Below are positions 8,302-16,300 of a stretch of DNA of 21,413 nucleotides, in pieces. Where the stretch lies: assembly GCA_031376425.1 (NCBI GenBank), contig JANMDR010000075.1:1-21413 (forward strand), given 5' to 3'. The translations under genes and the position numbers were made by a program. The stretch is from JANMDR01 sp031376425 (lineage in GTDB: Bacteria > Pseudomonadota > Gammaproteobacteria > Burkholderiales > Usitatibacteraceae). Each line of letters begins with the position of its first letter. Position 1 is the stretch's first letter. The notes below the pieces were generated by a model. That model saw only the letters and a program-made list of their open reading frames with translations. It did not search any database and was not told the DNA's origin.

Positions 8302-9777
8302 TTACCTAACCACCTTATACATCGCCAACGCCTTATCCCGCTGCGTAGCATGGTCTACAATCGGTGCAGGATAATCCTTCCCAATCACACAACCGCGCGC
8401 GGTTTGCTCTAGCGGCGGGAGGGTCCAGGGGGCGTGGATAAATTTATCTGGGATGTTTTTAAGCTCGGGCAGGTAGCGGCGGATAAACTTGCCTGCTGCG
8501 TCAAACTTTTCGCTTTGGCTAATGGGGTTAAATATTCTAAAGTAGGGCTGGGCATCACAACCGGTGGATGCGGCCCATTGCCAGCCGCCGTTGTTGGCTG
8601 TGAGATCAAAATCAATCAATTTTTCGGCGAAGTATTTTTCGCCCCATTGCCAGCTTACTAATAAATCTTTGGTTAAAAAACTAGCAACAATCATGCGCAG
8701 GCGGTTATGCATATAGCCGGTTTGGTTTAGCTGGCGCATGGCGGCATCAATAATGGGGTAGCCGGTACGGGCTTCGCACCACGCTGCAAACAGCGCGGGG
8801 GAATTTTCCCATTTTATGGTGTCATACATCGGTTTGAAGCAGCGTTCGGCCGCGTGGGGCGAGTGGAACATAATTTGAAAATAAAAGTCTCGCCAAACAA
8901 GTTCGTTGAGCCATATTTGCGCCCCTTCATTACTTGCGCGTAAGGTTTCAGCGTAGGCGATGCGCGCTAGTTGGCGGATAGAAACAGTGCCAAAACGATT
9001 GTGCACCGACAAGTACGAAACACCCTTTACCGACGGGTAATTACGCGCTTCGTGATAGTTGTGCATGCGTGGAATAAAGTCTTCTACTAGCTTTGCGGCA
9101 CCCGCCATGCCTGGCGTTACATAGGTAGCTAAATTGGTGGGTTGAAAACCCATGCTTTCTAAGCTGGGCATGGCGGCAAATTCCGTTGGCGCTTTTGCGA
9201 TTTTATTAAGATGGTTTTCACAGGGTCGCGAGCTCAAATCATTATCACGCAAACGCTTTAACCACGCGTTTTTGTAGGGTGTAAATACGCTGTAGATGCC
9301 TGCTGTTTGGGTTAATACCTCGCGCTTTTCAAATACCACCGTATCTTTAACGGTTTGGAAATCAATGCCGTTTTTAGCACACGCAGCGGCAACATTGGCA
9401 TCACGAACGATGGCTTGCGGCTCATAATCGGTATTAGTAAAAACAGCGTCTACTTTCAACTGCGTTGCCAGTTTGGGGATTGCGGCACTGGCGTAATCAT
9501 AAAGCACGATTAAATCACCACCGGCTCCAATTAGCGCCTGCTTTACTTCTTGCACAGATGCCCAAATAAAATCAACGCGCTTATCGGCTTTATCTTCTAG
9601 TAAATCAAGTATTTCACGATCAAACACGAACACACAGCTTACTTTTTTAGCCGTTTGTAGGGCGGCGTATAGCCCCGCGTTGTCAAAGGTGCGCAGATCA
9701 CGGCGGAACCAAAATAGCAGGTGTTTATGCTCGTTTTGTGGTTTTAAGTCAGCTTTAGGCATAGAAAGTGCGTTCAT
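8302..9777 (-). CDS. phr: Deoxyribodipyrimidine photolyase (class I CPD photolyase)
   Basis: A 491-residue flavoprotein that splits UV-induced cyclobutane pyrimidine dimers using light. The N-terminal antenna-binding Rossmann domain begins with LLFWFRRDLRTFDNAGL (about residues 20-36). The FAD domain carries the class I signatures LNELVWRDFYFQIM and MHNRLRMIVASFLTKDLL, then NGGWQWAASTGCDAQPYFR and FNP in the C-terminal third. Length is normal (about 470-490). There are two possible starts, the annotated ATG and a second ATG six codons in (MPKADLK); neither has a clear Shine-Dalgarno. It is divergent from yqgE across 48 bp, so both promoters share that gap. Nothing suggests inactivation. Confidence 0.95.
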   Translation of the reverse strand: MNALSMPKADLKPQNEHKHLLFWFRRDLRTFDNAGLYAALQTAKKVSCVFVFDREILDLLEDKADKRVDFIWASVQEVKQALIGAGGDLIVLYDYASAAIPKLATQLKVDAVFTNTDYEPQAIVRDANVAAACAKNGIDFQTVKDTVVFEKREVLTQTAGIYSVFTPYKNAWLKRLRDNDLSSRPCENHLNKIAKAPTEFAAMPSLESMGFQPTNLATYVTPGMAGAAKLVEDFIPRMHNYHEARNYPSVKGVSYLSVHNRFGTVSIRQLARIAYAETLRASNEGAQIWLNELVWRDFYFQIMFHSPHAAERCFKPMYDTIKWENSPALFAAWCEARTGYPIIDAAMRQLNQTGYMHNRLRMIVASFLTKDLLVSWQWGEKYFAEKLIDFDLTANNGGWQWAASTGCDAQPYFRIFNPISQSEKFDAAGKFIRRYLPELKNIPDKFIHAPWTLPPLEQTARGCVIGKDYPAPIVDHATQRDKALAMYKVVR

Positions 9778-9781
9778 CAGT

Positions 9782-9810
9782 TTGTATCAAGCAATAGAGA
9801 TGCGTAAAAT
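9782..9810 (+). promoter_or_regulatory. Candidate sigma-70 promoter for the yqgE-pyr operon
   Basis: TTGTAT (9782-9787), a 17-base spacer, then TAAAAT (9805-9810). The yqgE ATG is only 15 bases further on, so the leader would be under 10 nucleotides with no Shine-Dalgarno. This suggests near-leaderless translation of yqgE. Confidence 0.5.
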
Positions 9811-9825
9811 AACATTTATCACCTT

Positions 9826-10386
9826 ATGAAAACACCAAACTTCACTAATCATTTTTTAATCGCCATGCCTAATATGGCGGATTCCTTTTTTGGAAAGTCA
9901 CTCGTTTATGTCTGCGAGCATTCAGATAAGGGGGCGCTGGGCATTATTGTTAACCGCCCTACTGAAGTGGTGATGGGTAAATTGTTTGATCAACTCAATA
10001 TACCGCTGCAAAACGCGGATAGATATGATGCGCAAATTTTTATGGGTGGGCCGATGCATACTGATCGCGGTTTTGTATTGCACCAACCGGTGGGTGCATG
10101 GGGTTCATCACTCATTATCAATGATGATTTTGCACTCACTACTTCCAAAGATATATTACAGGCAGTTGCCAATGGTTCTGGGCCAACGCGGCTATTGGTT
10201 TGCTTAGGCTATGCGGGATGGGATGCAGGGCAATTAGAAGACGAAATTGCCGAGAACGCGTGGCTCACGGTAAAGGCGAACCCTGACGTTATTTTTAAAC
10301 ATGCACCGCGAGAAAGAGTAACAGCGGCAATGGGTATGCTGGGCTTTAACCCCGCTGCATTGCATGGCGAGGCAGGACACGCATGA
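9826..10386 (+). CDS. yqgE: YqgE/AlgH family protein
   Basis: A 186-residue protein of the conserved YqgE/AlgH (DUF179) family. The family's biochemical function is not established, although AlgH was first linked to alginate regulation in Pseudomonas. Family motifs are present: FLIAMPNMADSFFGKSLVYV at residues 10-29, then GALGIIVNRPT, IFMGGPMHTDRGFVLH and a C-terminal LGYAGWDAGQLEDEIAENAW. Length is normal. The stop overlaps the start of ruvX by 4 bases (ATGA), a translational-coupling arrangement typical for this pair in proteobacteria. No Shine-Dalgarno precedes the ATG. Confidence 0.95.
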   Translation: MKTPNFTNHFLIAMPNMADSFFGKSLVYVCEHSDKGALGIIVNRPTEVVMGKLFDQLNIPLQNADRYDAQIFMGGPMHTDRGFVLHQPVGAWGSSLIINDDFALTTSKDILQAVANGSGPTRLLVCLGYAGWDAGQLEDEIAENAWLTVKANPDVIFKHAPRERVTAAMGMLGFNPAALHGEAGHA

Positions 10387-10841
10387 ACAATGATATTGCC
10401 AAAACCGGAACCGTATTAGCGTTTGATTTTGGGGAAAAACGCATCGGCGTAGCTTCTGGTGATTTAGGTTTTGGCATGGCAAACCCACTAACTACCTTGC
10501 ATGTGCAATCGAATATAGAACGCTTGGATGCCGTGACCAAACTTGTGAAGGAATGGCAACCTGAATTGTTTGTACTTGGTATGCCGCAATTCACGCATGA
10601 TGATAGACCGCATCCATTAGCGCCACTAGTTAAACGCTTTGGCAATCGTTTAACCGAAAACTTTAAAAAGCCGGTGCATTACGTGGATGAGCGTTACACT
10701 TCACTTGAGGCGGCCTCGCTTTCAGACCCCAGCAGTACCCGTAGAAGCCCTAAAGATAGGAATCTCGACGCGCTTGCCGCCTGTGTAATTTTGCAGTCTT
10801 ACTTCGATTCACGCAATACCCCAACCCAAGTAACCACTTAA
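10383..10841 (+). CDS. ruvX: RuvX/YqgF family RNase H-fold nuclease
   Basis: A 152-residue RNase H-like protein. Family members are called putative pre-16S rRNA nuclease or Holliday junction resolvase. N-terminal strand motif AFDFGEKRIGVASGD carries the first catalytic aspartate, VDERYTSLEA lies in the middle, and the C-terminal KDRNLDALAACVILQSYF carries the last acidic residue. An AGGA ribosome site lies within the end of yqgE, and the genes overlap by 4 bp. pyrR follows after 5 bp, so the three genes are surely one transcript. The segment around residues 100-113 (SDPSSTRRSPKDRN) is a flexible loop as in homologues. Confidence 0.94.
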   Translation: MNNDIAKTGTVLAFDFGEKRIGVASGDLGFGMANPLTTLHVQSNIERLDAVTKLVKEWQPELFVLGMPQFTHDDRPHPLAPLVKRFGNRLTENFKKPVHYVDERYTSLEAASLSDPSSTRRSPKDRNLDALAACVILQSYFDSRNTPTQVTT

Positions 10842-10846
10842 AGATC

Positions 10847-11380
10847 ATGAAGACGATTCCCAGTGTTGAAAATTTAATCGATTCACTCGCCTCTCAAGTC
10901 GCGATGACGATTGGCGAAGCACCGCCAAAATCATTAGCCGTTATTGGCCTGTACACGGGTGGCATTTGGGTGGCTGAACGTTTAATTGAAAAACTAGCCC
11001 AAGCAGATATAACGGTTGCATCCGGATCATTAGCGGTTACTTTACAGCGCGACGATTTTCAATCTATCGGACTGCATCGGCAAACTAAGCCAAGCAAGAT
11101 TGATTTTGATGTTACCGGCATGCACGTGATTTTAGTCGATGATGTTTTGTACACGGGCCGCACTGTACGCGCCGCACTTAATGAGCTATTTGAGTTCGGT
11201 CGTCCCGCAAAAGTAAGCCTTGCTTGCTTAGTTGATCGCGGTGGCCGCCAGTTGCCAATAGCACCGGATTATTGCGCCTTCACGCTAAATTTACCAACTG
11301 ATCAAGAGCTTGTTTTAGAACAAACACCAGCTACTGCACTAGCGCCTGAATTATTGGTGCTGAAGATAAAGCCCCGATAA
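10847..11380 (+). CDS. pyrR: PyrR-like phosphoribosyltransferase
   Basis: A 177-residue type I phosphoribosyltransferase. The PRPP-binding motif VILVDDVLYTGRT is at residues 94-106 and the pyrophosphate loop around YTGGIWVAERL (36-46). PyrR proteins are uracil phosphoribosyltransferases. In Gram-positive bacteria they also bind pyr mRNA to control attenuation. No obvious anti-terminator/terminator hairpin pair is visible in the 38 bp before pyrB, so RNA-based control here is unproven. Position between ruvX and pyrB matches the arrangement known from many beta- and gammaproteobacteria and supports a role in pyrimidine salvage or regulation. The ribosome site is weak (AAAGATC). Confidence 0.93.
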   Translation: MKTIPSVENLIDSLASQVAMTIGEAPPKSLAVIGLYTGGIWVAERLIEKLAQADITVASGSLAVTLQRDDFQSIGLHRQTKPSKIDFDVTGMHVILVDDVLYTGRTVRAALNELFEFGRPAKVSLACLVDRGGRQLPIAPDYCAFTLNLPTDQELVLEQTPATALAPELLVLKIKPR

Positions 11381-11418
11381 CTCAACACCAATTACTCTAC
11401 ATTTATTGAGCCTAGATA

Positions 11419-12366
11419 ATGCGCCACCCCCAACTCACCGCTGATAAAAAACTACGGCATTTACTCACCACCGAAGGCTTACCGCGCACTATTGTTGAGC
11501 AAATTTTAGAAACTGCGGAACAGTTTGTAAGCGTAGGCGATCGCGAAGTAAAGAAGGTGCCAATACTGCGCGGCAAATCAGTTTTCAATTTGTTTTTTGA
11601 AAACTCTACCCGTACCCGCACCACATTTGAAATTGCCGCTAAACGCTTATCTGCAGACGTGATTAACCTAAACATCGGCGCTTCAAGTACCAGCAAAGGC
11701 GAATCGCTGCTTGATACTATCGACAATTTAGCGGCAATGAATGCCGATATGTTTGTGGTGCGTCATGCACAGTCAGGTGCTGCGCATTTGATTGCTGATC
11801 ATGTACGCGACGGCGTGGCGGTAATTAACGCCGGTGATGGTCGCCACGCGCATCCAACGCAAGGCTTGCTGGATATGTACACCATCAAGCACTATAAAAA
11901 ATCTTTCCATAATTTAAGCGTGGCGATTGTTGGTGATGTATTACATTCAAGGGTTGCACGTTCCGATATTCATGCCTTGACGACATTGGGTTGCCCCGAT
12001 GTTCGGGTAATCGCACCGAAAACTCTGCTACCCGCACAAATTGCTAACCTTGGTGTTTCCGTACATCACGATATGGCACGTGGCTTAGAAGGCTGCGACG
12101 TAGTAATTATGCTGCGCCTGCAAAACGAGCGAATGACCGGTGCCACCCTACCCTCCGCGCACGAATTTTATAAATGCTACGGCTTAACGGCTGATAAATT
12201 AGCAAGAGCAAAGCCGGATGCCATTGTGATGCATCCAGGGCCGATGAATCGTGGCATTGAAATTGATTCGAGCATTGCCGATGGGCACCAAAGTGTAATT
12301 TTGCCGCAGGTCACGTTTGGCATTGCGGTGCGGATGGCCGTGATGGCAATGGTAGCCACGCATTAG
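11419..12366 (+). CDS. pyrB: Aspartate carbamoyltransferase catalytic chain
   Basis: A 315-residue enzyme that makes N-carbamoyl-aspartate from carbamoyl phosphate and aspartate, the first committed step of pyrimidine synthesis. The carbamoyl-phosphate loop STRTR (S63-R67) sits in FENSTRTRTTFE. K93 in SSTSKGES corresponds to the lysine of the mobile 80s loop. HPTQ is at 145-148 and the C-terminal substrate loop MHPGPMNRGIEID at 271-283. All key residues look intact. It is followed after 28 bp by a dead dihydroorotase homologue and no pyrI is present. This points to the PyrB/PyrC' dodecamer type of ATCase known in Pseudomonas. Confidence 0.97.
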   Translation: MRHPQLTADKKLRHLLTTEGLPRTIVEQILETAEQFVSVGDREVKKVPILRGKSVFNLFFENSTRTRTTFEIAAKRLSADVINLNIGASSTSKGESLLDTIDNLAAMNADMFVVRHAQSGAAHLIADHVRDGVAVINAGDGRHAHPTQGLLDMYTIKHYKKSFHNLSVAIVGDVLHSRVARSDIHALTTLGCPDVRVIAPKTLLPAQIANLGVSVHHDMARGLEGCDVVIMLRLQNERMTGATLPSAHEFYKCYGLTADKLARAKPDAIVMHPGPMNRGIEIDSSIADGHQSVILPQVTFGIAVRMAVMAMVATH

Positions 12367-12394
12367 CAATGACGATAATAATATATAGACAACT

Positions 12395-13678
12395 ATGAAT
12401 ATAGCTATCACCAACGCCAAACTATTTACCCTAGCAGCAGATGAATCTGACTTGCACGGCACCCGCAATATATTTTTGAGTAATGGCCTAATCGCTGGCA
12501 TTGACGAGCCCCCGCAAGAGTTTGTCGCCGATAAGGTAATTGATGCCGCTGGCAAAATTGTTTGCCCCGGTTTTGTAGATTTGGCCGCGCGTTTGCGCGA
12601 ACCTGGAGCCGAACACAAAGCGCATTTAGAGAGCGAATTACTCGCTGCCGCAGCCGGTGGGGTAACCAGTATTGTGTGCCCACCCGATACTGATCCAGTA
12701 TTAGATGAGCCAAGCTTAGTGGACATGCTGAAGCGCCGCGCCAGCGCCAATAAGCAAGCACAGGTATACCCACTAGGCGCACTCACGCGCAACTTAGGCG
12801 GCAAGGAATTATGTGAATTGGTTGAGCTTACCCAAGCTGGCTGCGTAGGTTTTAGCCAAGCCAACGCCCCGTTATTTGATACCGCCGTACTGCGCCGCTC
12901 AATGCAATACGCGGCCACCTTTGGCTATACGGTATGGTTACGCGCAGAAGATTCACATTTGGCCGCTGGCGGCGTTGCCCATGAGGGTGAAATGGCCACA
13001 CGCCTAGGTTTGGGCGGCATTCCCGTTGCGGCTGAAACCTTAAGCATTTCAAAAATTATTATTTTAATGCGCGAAACCGGTGCCAAGATTCATATCGAGA
13101 GGCTATCTAGCGGTGCAGGTGTTGCCTTGGTGCGGCAAGCCAAAGCGGAAGGTTTACCATTAACGGCGGATGTAGGTGTGCATCATCTCCACTTAAGTGA
13201 TCGCGACATCGGCTATTTTGACCCGCAATATCGCTTCACCCCCCCCTTGCGCGACCCGCGTGACCGCGATGCCTTAAGCGCTGGTTTGCTCGATGGTACC
13301 ATTGACGCTATTTGCTCCGATCATACGCCAGTGGATGCGGATGAAAAATTACTGCCCTTTGCGGAAGCTACGCCGGGTGCCACCGGCTTAGAATTATTAC
13401 TACCCTTAACCTTAAAGTGGGCATCGCAATCCGGCGTTTCCCTAACCCGTGCATTAAGCCTAATTAGCGCCAAGCCCGCGCGCTTACTGGGCTTACAACA
13501 TGGTGTACTTAAGGCTAATTTACCAGCAGACATCACCATTTTTGATCCCCAAGCCTTCTGGGCCGTCACCGCTAAAACCCTCCGCAGCCAAGGCCATAAT
13601 TCTCCTTATTTGGGGCGGGAAATGCAGGGTAAGGTTACCCATACGATTGTGGCGGGGCGGGTGATTTACGCCGCGTAG
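12395..13678 (+). CDS. pyrC': Dihydroorotase-like non-catalytic subunit of ATCase
   Basis: A 427-residue amidohydrolase of class I dihydroorotase type that has lost its metal site. The canonical DxHxHxR reads DLAARLR (A64 and R66 in place of both histidines). The middle aspartate region reads FSQANAP, and the later histidines are replaced in WLRAEDSHL and HIERLSS. Only the late ICSDHTP aspartate motif is retained. In Pseudomonas such PyrC' proteins lack activity and are needed to assemble PyrB, and this gene sits 28 bp behind pyrB, so the same role is inferred. A separate active dihydroorotase must be encoded elsewhere. The 3' end (13547-13722 with flank) has a diverged second copy at 17047-17224. 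Confidence 0.9.
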   Translation: MNIAITNAKLFTLAADESDLHGTRNIFLSNGLIAGIDEPPQEFVADKVIDAAGKIVCPGFVDLAARLREPGAEHKAHLESELLAAAAGGVTSIVCPPDTDPVLDEPSLVDMLKRRASANKQAQVYPLGALTRNLGGKELCELVELTQAGCVGFSQANAPLFDTAVLRRSMQYAATFGYTVWLRAEDSHLAAGGVAHEGEMATRLGLGGIPVAAETLSISKIIILMRETGAKIHIERLSSGAGVALVRQAKAEGLPLTADVGVHHLHLSDRDIGYFDPQYRFTPPLRDPRDRDALSAGLLDGTIDAICSDHTPVDADEKLLPFAEATPGATGLELLLPLTLKWASQSGVSLTRALSLISAKPARLLGLQHGVLKANLPADITIFDPQAFWAVTAKTLRSQGHNSPYLGREMQGKVTHTIVAGRVIYAA

Positions 13679-13746
13679 AATGCCTTGAAGACACCCTAAA
13701 TACGGGCGTTTACAGCCATTTTATTAACTGTCTTTTATGCTTTTTT

Positions 13747-13783
13747 ACGCATTGCGCAGTTCAATTTTTTTGCGCGCTTGCGT
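13747..13783 (+). terminator. Weak candidate hairpin downstream of the pyr operon
   Basis: The arms ACGCA-TT-GCGCA and TGCGC-GCT-TGCGT can pair around a T-rich 12-base loop, about 70 bp after the pyrC' stop. Only a TTT follows, so intrinsic termination is doubtful. The rest of 13679-13834 holds no gene that can be supported. Confidence 0.3.
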
Positions 13784-13834
13784 TTAGCGTGATGCCGCCT
13801 CGTCAGTTCTCACCAACGTCTTCACTTCATGCGC

Positions 13835-13872
13835 TTGAGGTAATGGGTAGCATTTTATTCTCACTCCTAACG
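13835..13872 (-). repeat. 38-bp direct repeat, copy 1: orphan cassette start
   Basis: This copy matches 16301-16338 with two mismatches. On the minus strand it begins at an integron core box (GTTAGGA), followed by AGGAG, a short A+T spacer and ATG CTA CC. It looks like the ribosome site and first codons of a cassette gene. After eight codons the frame stops (TGA), so only the beginning of the old cassette survives. Confidence 0.6.
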
Positions 13873-13940
13873 TTTGAATTCAGGGGCGCGACGCGGCTTT
13901 ATTGCGGTGCGCCCCTTGGACTTGGACTGATGGGTTGGGC
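13865..13940 (-). other. attC site of the HNH cassette (array-terminal)
   Basis: On the minus strand: R'' box GCCCAAC (13934-13940), a hairpin with GGGGCGC/GCGCCCC arms near its apex, and R' box GTTAGGA (13865-13871). The last base departs from GTTRRRY. The HNH stop codon ends one base before the R'' box. At 76 bp it is of normal attC length. Confidence 0.7.
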
Positions 13941-13941
13941 T

Positions 13942-14616
13942 TCACGTTACGCCTTTTCCTCGGTTACAATCGAAGCACAGTGTTTGCAAGTTTTCTTCTA
14001 TGGTTTCGCCACCCTTTGACCAAGGAAAAACGTGGTCAATCTCCAACGCCAAACCAGCCACTGTTGCGGGAGAGCGTTCGCAAGCAATGCAACAAAAGCG
14101 GTCTCTCTTCAATACGAAGAACCTCAGCGCCAGTGACGGATCGCGGCTCGTTCTCTTTGTGCCCTTGCTGCTTTTGACATCAACCTCGTAGCTGAGAAGC
14201 TCCTCCTGCTCCTGAGCGACGGAAGCCACGAATTCTTCAAGGGCTTTTCTCCAACCTCCAAAGCGATCGGTATAGATTGAGGCCGTGTATTGGGACGGCG
14301 AAGCACTCATGTCACGATGGACAGGCTGCCGGCCCTTCGCGATCCAGACTAATTTCAAATTATCGAAAAGATTCTCGATAGAAACATTCTTTTCTTCGCT
14401 CGGAGTTAGTCCCGCTTTCCGCAATCCGTCGTTCCATGAGCCGAACCGGACACCAATCGTAGCTGCGGAATACTTCCCGAACTCCTTGTAAGAGTGTAAG
14501 AGCGATAAGTCAGCCTTTTCCCCCTGTTCCTTGAGCTTGCAGTCAGCGTCCATCAAGTCCAGTAGCAGTTCTTGGTCTGTCACGTTACGATTGAATGTCT
14601 CAAGCTCAAATTTCAT
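13942..14616 (-). CDS. HNH endonuclease with homing-endonuclease-associated repeats
   Basis: A 224-residue protein. Two similar segments (about residues 37-70, ending FGSWNDGLRKAGL, and 83-129, ending FGGWRKALEEF) resemble the DNA-binding repeats found with homing endonucleases. The C-terminal HNH domain has C176/C179, D194-H195 (LEIDHVFPWSKGG), N209, and C214/C217-N218. These give a zinc-stabilised beta-beta-alpha-metal nuclease that should be active. It ends right at an attC and starts 20 bases after the GTTGAGC box of the previous site, so the gene fills its cassette. It is the last complete cassette before the pyr operon. Target and role (defence, homing or repair) cannot be read from the sequence. 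Confidence 0.85.
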   Translation of the reverse strand: MKFELETFNRNVTDQELLLDLMDADCKLKEQGEKADLSLLHSYKEFGKYSAATIGVRFGSWNDGLRKAGLTPSEEKNVSIENLFDNLKLVWIAKGRQPVHRDMSASPSQYTASIYTDRFGGWRKALEEFVASVAQEQEELLSYEVDVKSSKGTKRTSRDPSLALRFFVLKRDRFCCIACERSPATVAGLALEIDHVFPWSKGGETIEENLQTLCFDCNRGKGVT

Positions 14617-14635
14617 CGAAGCATCCCGCTGAGAA

Positions 14636-14693
14636 GCTCAACGCGTGAGTTGCTCCGCCACGTAGCGGGGTCAGTTTAAACGAATTGTTAGGT
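14636..14693 (-). other. attC site of the amidase cassette
   Basis: Minus strand: R'' ACCTAAC (14687-14693), L'' region AATTCGTTTAA, stem CCCCGC-TACG-TGGCGG, L' region AACTCACGC, then R' GTTGAGC (14636-14642). The 58-bp length and the CGTTTAA/AACTCACGC flanks are textbook for a short attC. The R''/R' mismatch is expected, because TTGAGC belongs to the next cassette. Confidence 0.88.
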
Positions 14694-14698
14694 CTCAC

Positions 14699-15262
14699 CT
14701 ACGCACTGCGGAAGTGCTGAATAGTCGTCGCAACAATAGCACGAGTAATAGCATCTCTAACTTGAGCGTCTAGCAGTTTAGTGCGATCGTCGTCATTGGC
14801 AATAAAACCTAGTTCTATCAAGACTGCAGTTCCATCGAACTTGAGAACTGCGAGGTCATTTCGCTGCTTTATTTTTCGATCACGCATTTCTGTCGTTTTT
14901 ACTAGCGCATCTTGTATCTTCTGGGCGAGAGCCTTATCGTTGTTATCTCGAAACAAGACTTCCACGCCATTTGCGCTGTCGTCATCAAAATCATTAAGGT
15001 GAAGTGATATGAATAAATCGCAGCCTGCATTCTTGGCCATAACCGATCTACTTCCGACTGGAGCATGATCTGTTGAGTCGTCTCGCGTCATAAAGACTTC
15101 GATTTGCTGCGAACGGAAAACATCTTTTAATGTTAATCCGTACCGTAGAGTTAAATCAGCTTCCCTGAATAGGAAGCCATTCTCTGTATGCGTGGCACCG
15201 GGGTCAAAAATTCCCATCTGACGATTGCTCATTCCGTGGCCAGGATCGATGCATACTTTCAT
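14699..15262 (-). CDS. N-acetylmuramoyl-L-alanine amidase (Amidase_3), no signal peptide
   Basis: A 187-residue zinc amidase that cleaves the bond between muramic acid and L-alanine in peptidoglycan. Zinc ligands H9 (CIDPGHG), E34 (FREADL) and H88 (ISLHLND) and catalytic E150 (VLIELGFI) are all in place. The domain fills the protein, with no signal peptide, membrane segment or wall-binding module. It would stay in the cytoplasm unless exported otherwise or released, as a phage-type endolysin. A good AGGAG ribosome site lies 8 bases before the ATG. The stop lies 5 bases from an attC R'' box. Cargo like this may be a stray lysin or an effector/defence protein; the sequence does not decide. Confidence 0.9.
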   Translation of the reverse strand: MKVCIDPGHGMSNRQMGIFDPGATHTENGFLFREADLTLRYGLTLKDVFRSQQIEVFMTRDDSTDHAPVGSRSVMAKNAGCDLFISLHLNDFDDDSANGVEVLFRDNNDKALAQKIQDALVKTTEMRDRKIKQRNDLAVLKFDGTAVLIELGFIANDDDRTKLLDAQVRDAITRAIVATTIQHFRSA

Positions 15263-15278
15263 GATGATCTCCTAAGTT

Positions 15279-15340
15279 TTATAACAGAAAGAAAGAAGTG
15301 TGGCCTGCCGTTGGCGCTCCGCTTGAGCGAGGGGTTAGGC
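15279..15340 (-). other. Truncated or hybrid attC
   Basis: Minus strand: R'' GCCTAAC (15334-15340) followed by a long left arm, CGCTCAAGCGGAGCGCCAAC, then GGCAGGCCAC. The expected complementary right arm is missing. Instead an A+T-rich run leads to GTTATAA (15279-15285), a poor match to GTTRRRY. The missing partner arm of this attC type (GGCCTGCCGTTGGCGCC) is seen at 21373-21413. Confidence 0.55.
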
Positions 15341-15341
15341 T

Positions 15342-16040
15342 TCACAGGCGCTGGTTCAACTTCCAGTCCCGCCACAATGTAATGGCATTCTCACAGTTCC
15401 CTCGTTGACATATCAGTGCATTCGCAAATGCTCGATTGAACTCATTCGCGAGCCGCAATAGCCTTGCGGCCTCGCCCGCATTTGATTGCTCGACCGTATC
15501 AGCTTTCAGCCGATATATCGTTCCAATCGTGGCGTAGATAGACGCGACGCAAAGCCCCTGACCGGCCCTATCAAAGTCTTGCACGTTCAGATAGGCTTGA
15601 ATCGCTTCGGCGTGTTTGCCAGCGATGTACAAGGCATTCCCTGCCTCCAGCACCTTACAGCCATCACCTTCGACTTTCGGATCGACAGAGCGGGTTTCGC
15701 GCACCGGATCTAGCAGGCCGGGAATACTCAGTAGAGCCTTCTTTTCTTCTTCGTTAAAGGATTCAGGCGACCTCTTGTCAAGTAGACGCAACGACCACTT
15801 CTTTAGCGCTTCTTCATGCGAAGATGGGGCTGTATTGGTCGTGCCAGGCGCCTTTTCTTTGTTCAATATTCCAATGGCGAGTCTGACGTATTCGGAGTCA
15901 AGTTTGGATGATTCTGACGCGAGCTTAGTCGATTCGATCTTGGAATTTATTGCCCAACCGGCAAAAAGTATTGCAAGCGGTATGCCAATGCCGCCTAGCC
16001 AAGTAATGATTAGCATATTCTGACGAATGAATCTTTGCAT
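15342..16040 (-). CDS. Membrane-anchored protein of unknown function
   Basis: 232 residues, not recognised. One N-terminal membrane helix (about residues 8-31, MLIITWLGGIGIPLAILFAG) is followed by a charged helical stretch (IESTKLASESSKLDSEYVRL) that could form a coiled coil. The C-terminal half (about 130-222) is helical and repeat-like (GNALYIAGKHAEAIQAYL, then ANEFNRAFANALICQ), suggesting a TPR-type scaffold. It starts about 34 bases downstream of a GTTAAGC core box and stops 3 bases before the next R'' box, so it is a one-gene cassette. No Shine-Dalgarno is visible. Related in layout, but not obviously in sequence, to the two-TM protein at 19433-20101; both follow the same repeated upstream element. 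Confidence 0.72.
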   Translation of the reverse strand: MQRFIRQNMLIITWLGGIGIPLAILFAGWAINSKIESTKLASESSKLDSEYVRLAIGILNKEKAPGTTNTAPSSHEEALKKWSLRLLDKRSPESFNEEEKKALLSIPGLLDPVRETRSVDPKVEGDGCKVLEAGNALYIAGKHAEAIQAYLNVQDFDRAGQGLCVASIYATIGTIYRLKADTVEQSNAGEAARLLRLANEFNRAFANALICQRGNCENAITLWRDWKLNQRL

Positions 16041-16073
16041 TTTCGTGCCAACGGAAAAAGTGATGTTTGTGAA

Positions 16074-16251
16074 GCTTAACGTATTTTATTTTGCATAACC
16101 ACACTATAACTGTTATGCCAGCAAAATATAACCACTAAAAAACCGTTCTTACAATATTGACTAGTAACGGTTCAATTTGATGTACCGTTTATATATACAG
16201 TACAACACCCCCAACAAAACCCACCGCGCCTTCTCGACTTGGTGCGTCGCT
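16074..16251 (-). repeat. ~175-bp repeated element, copy 1, ending in a core box
   Basis: Similar over its length to 20118-20292, about three quarters identical by eye, including a 26-base identical block around GCATAACCACACTATAAC. Both copies sit directly upstream of a minus-strand cassette gene and end at a core-box position (here GTTAAGC, 16074-16080). Internal inverted repeats include AACGGT-N12-ACCGTT (kept in both copies) and GCATAAC-N12-GTTATGC. A TATAGT-like -10 may act on the minus strand. No R'' box was found, so it is not an ordinary attC. The rest of 16041-16371 holds only the 38-bp repeat. Confidence 0.6.
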
Positions 16252-16300
16252 AAATTCCGGCATCTCCAAGCAGAAAAAGCGGTCAACTCCTGTTTCTAGG

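Noticed and set aside
16140..16290. Open minus-strand frame reading LETGVDRFFCLEMPEFSDAP
   Set aside because: It has no start codon, is out of frame with the ATG of the 38-bp repeat, and is not conserved in the second copy of the element.
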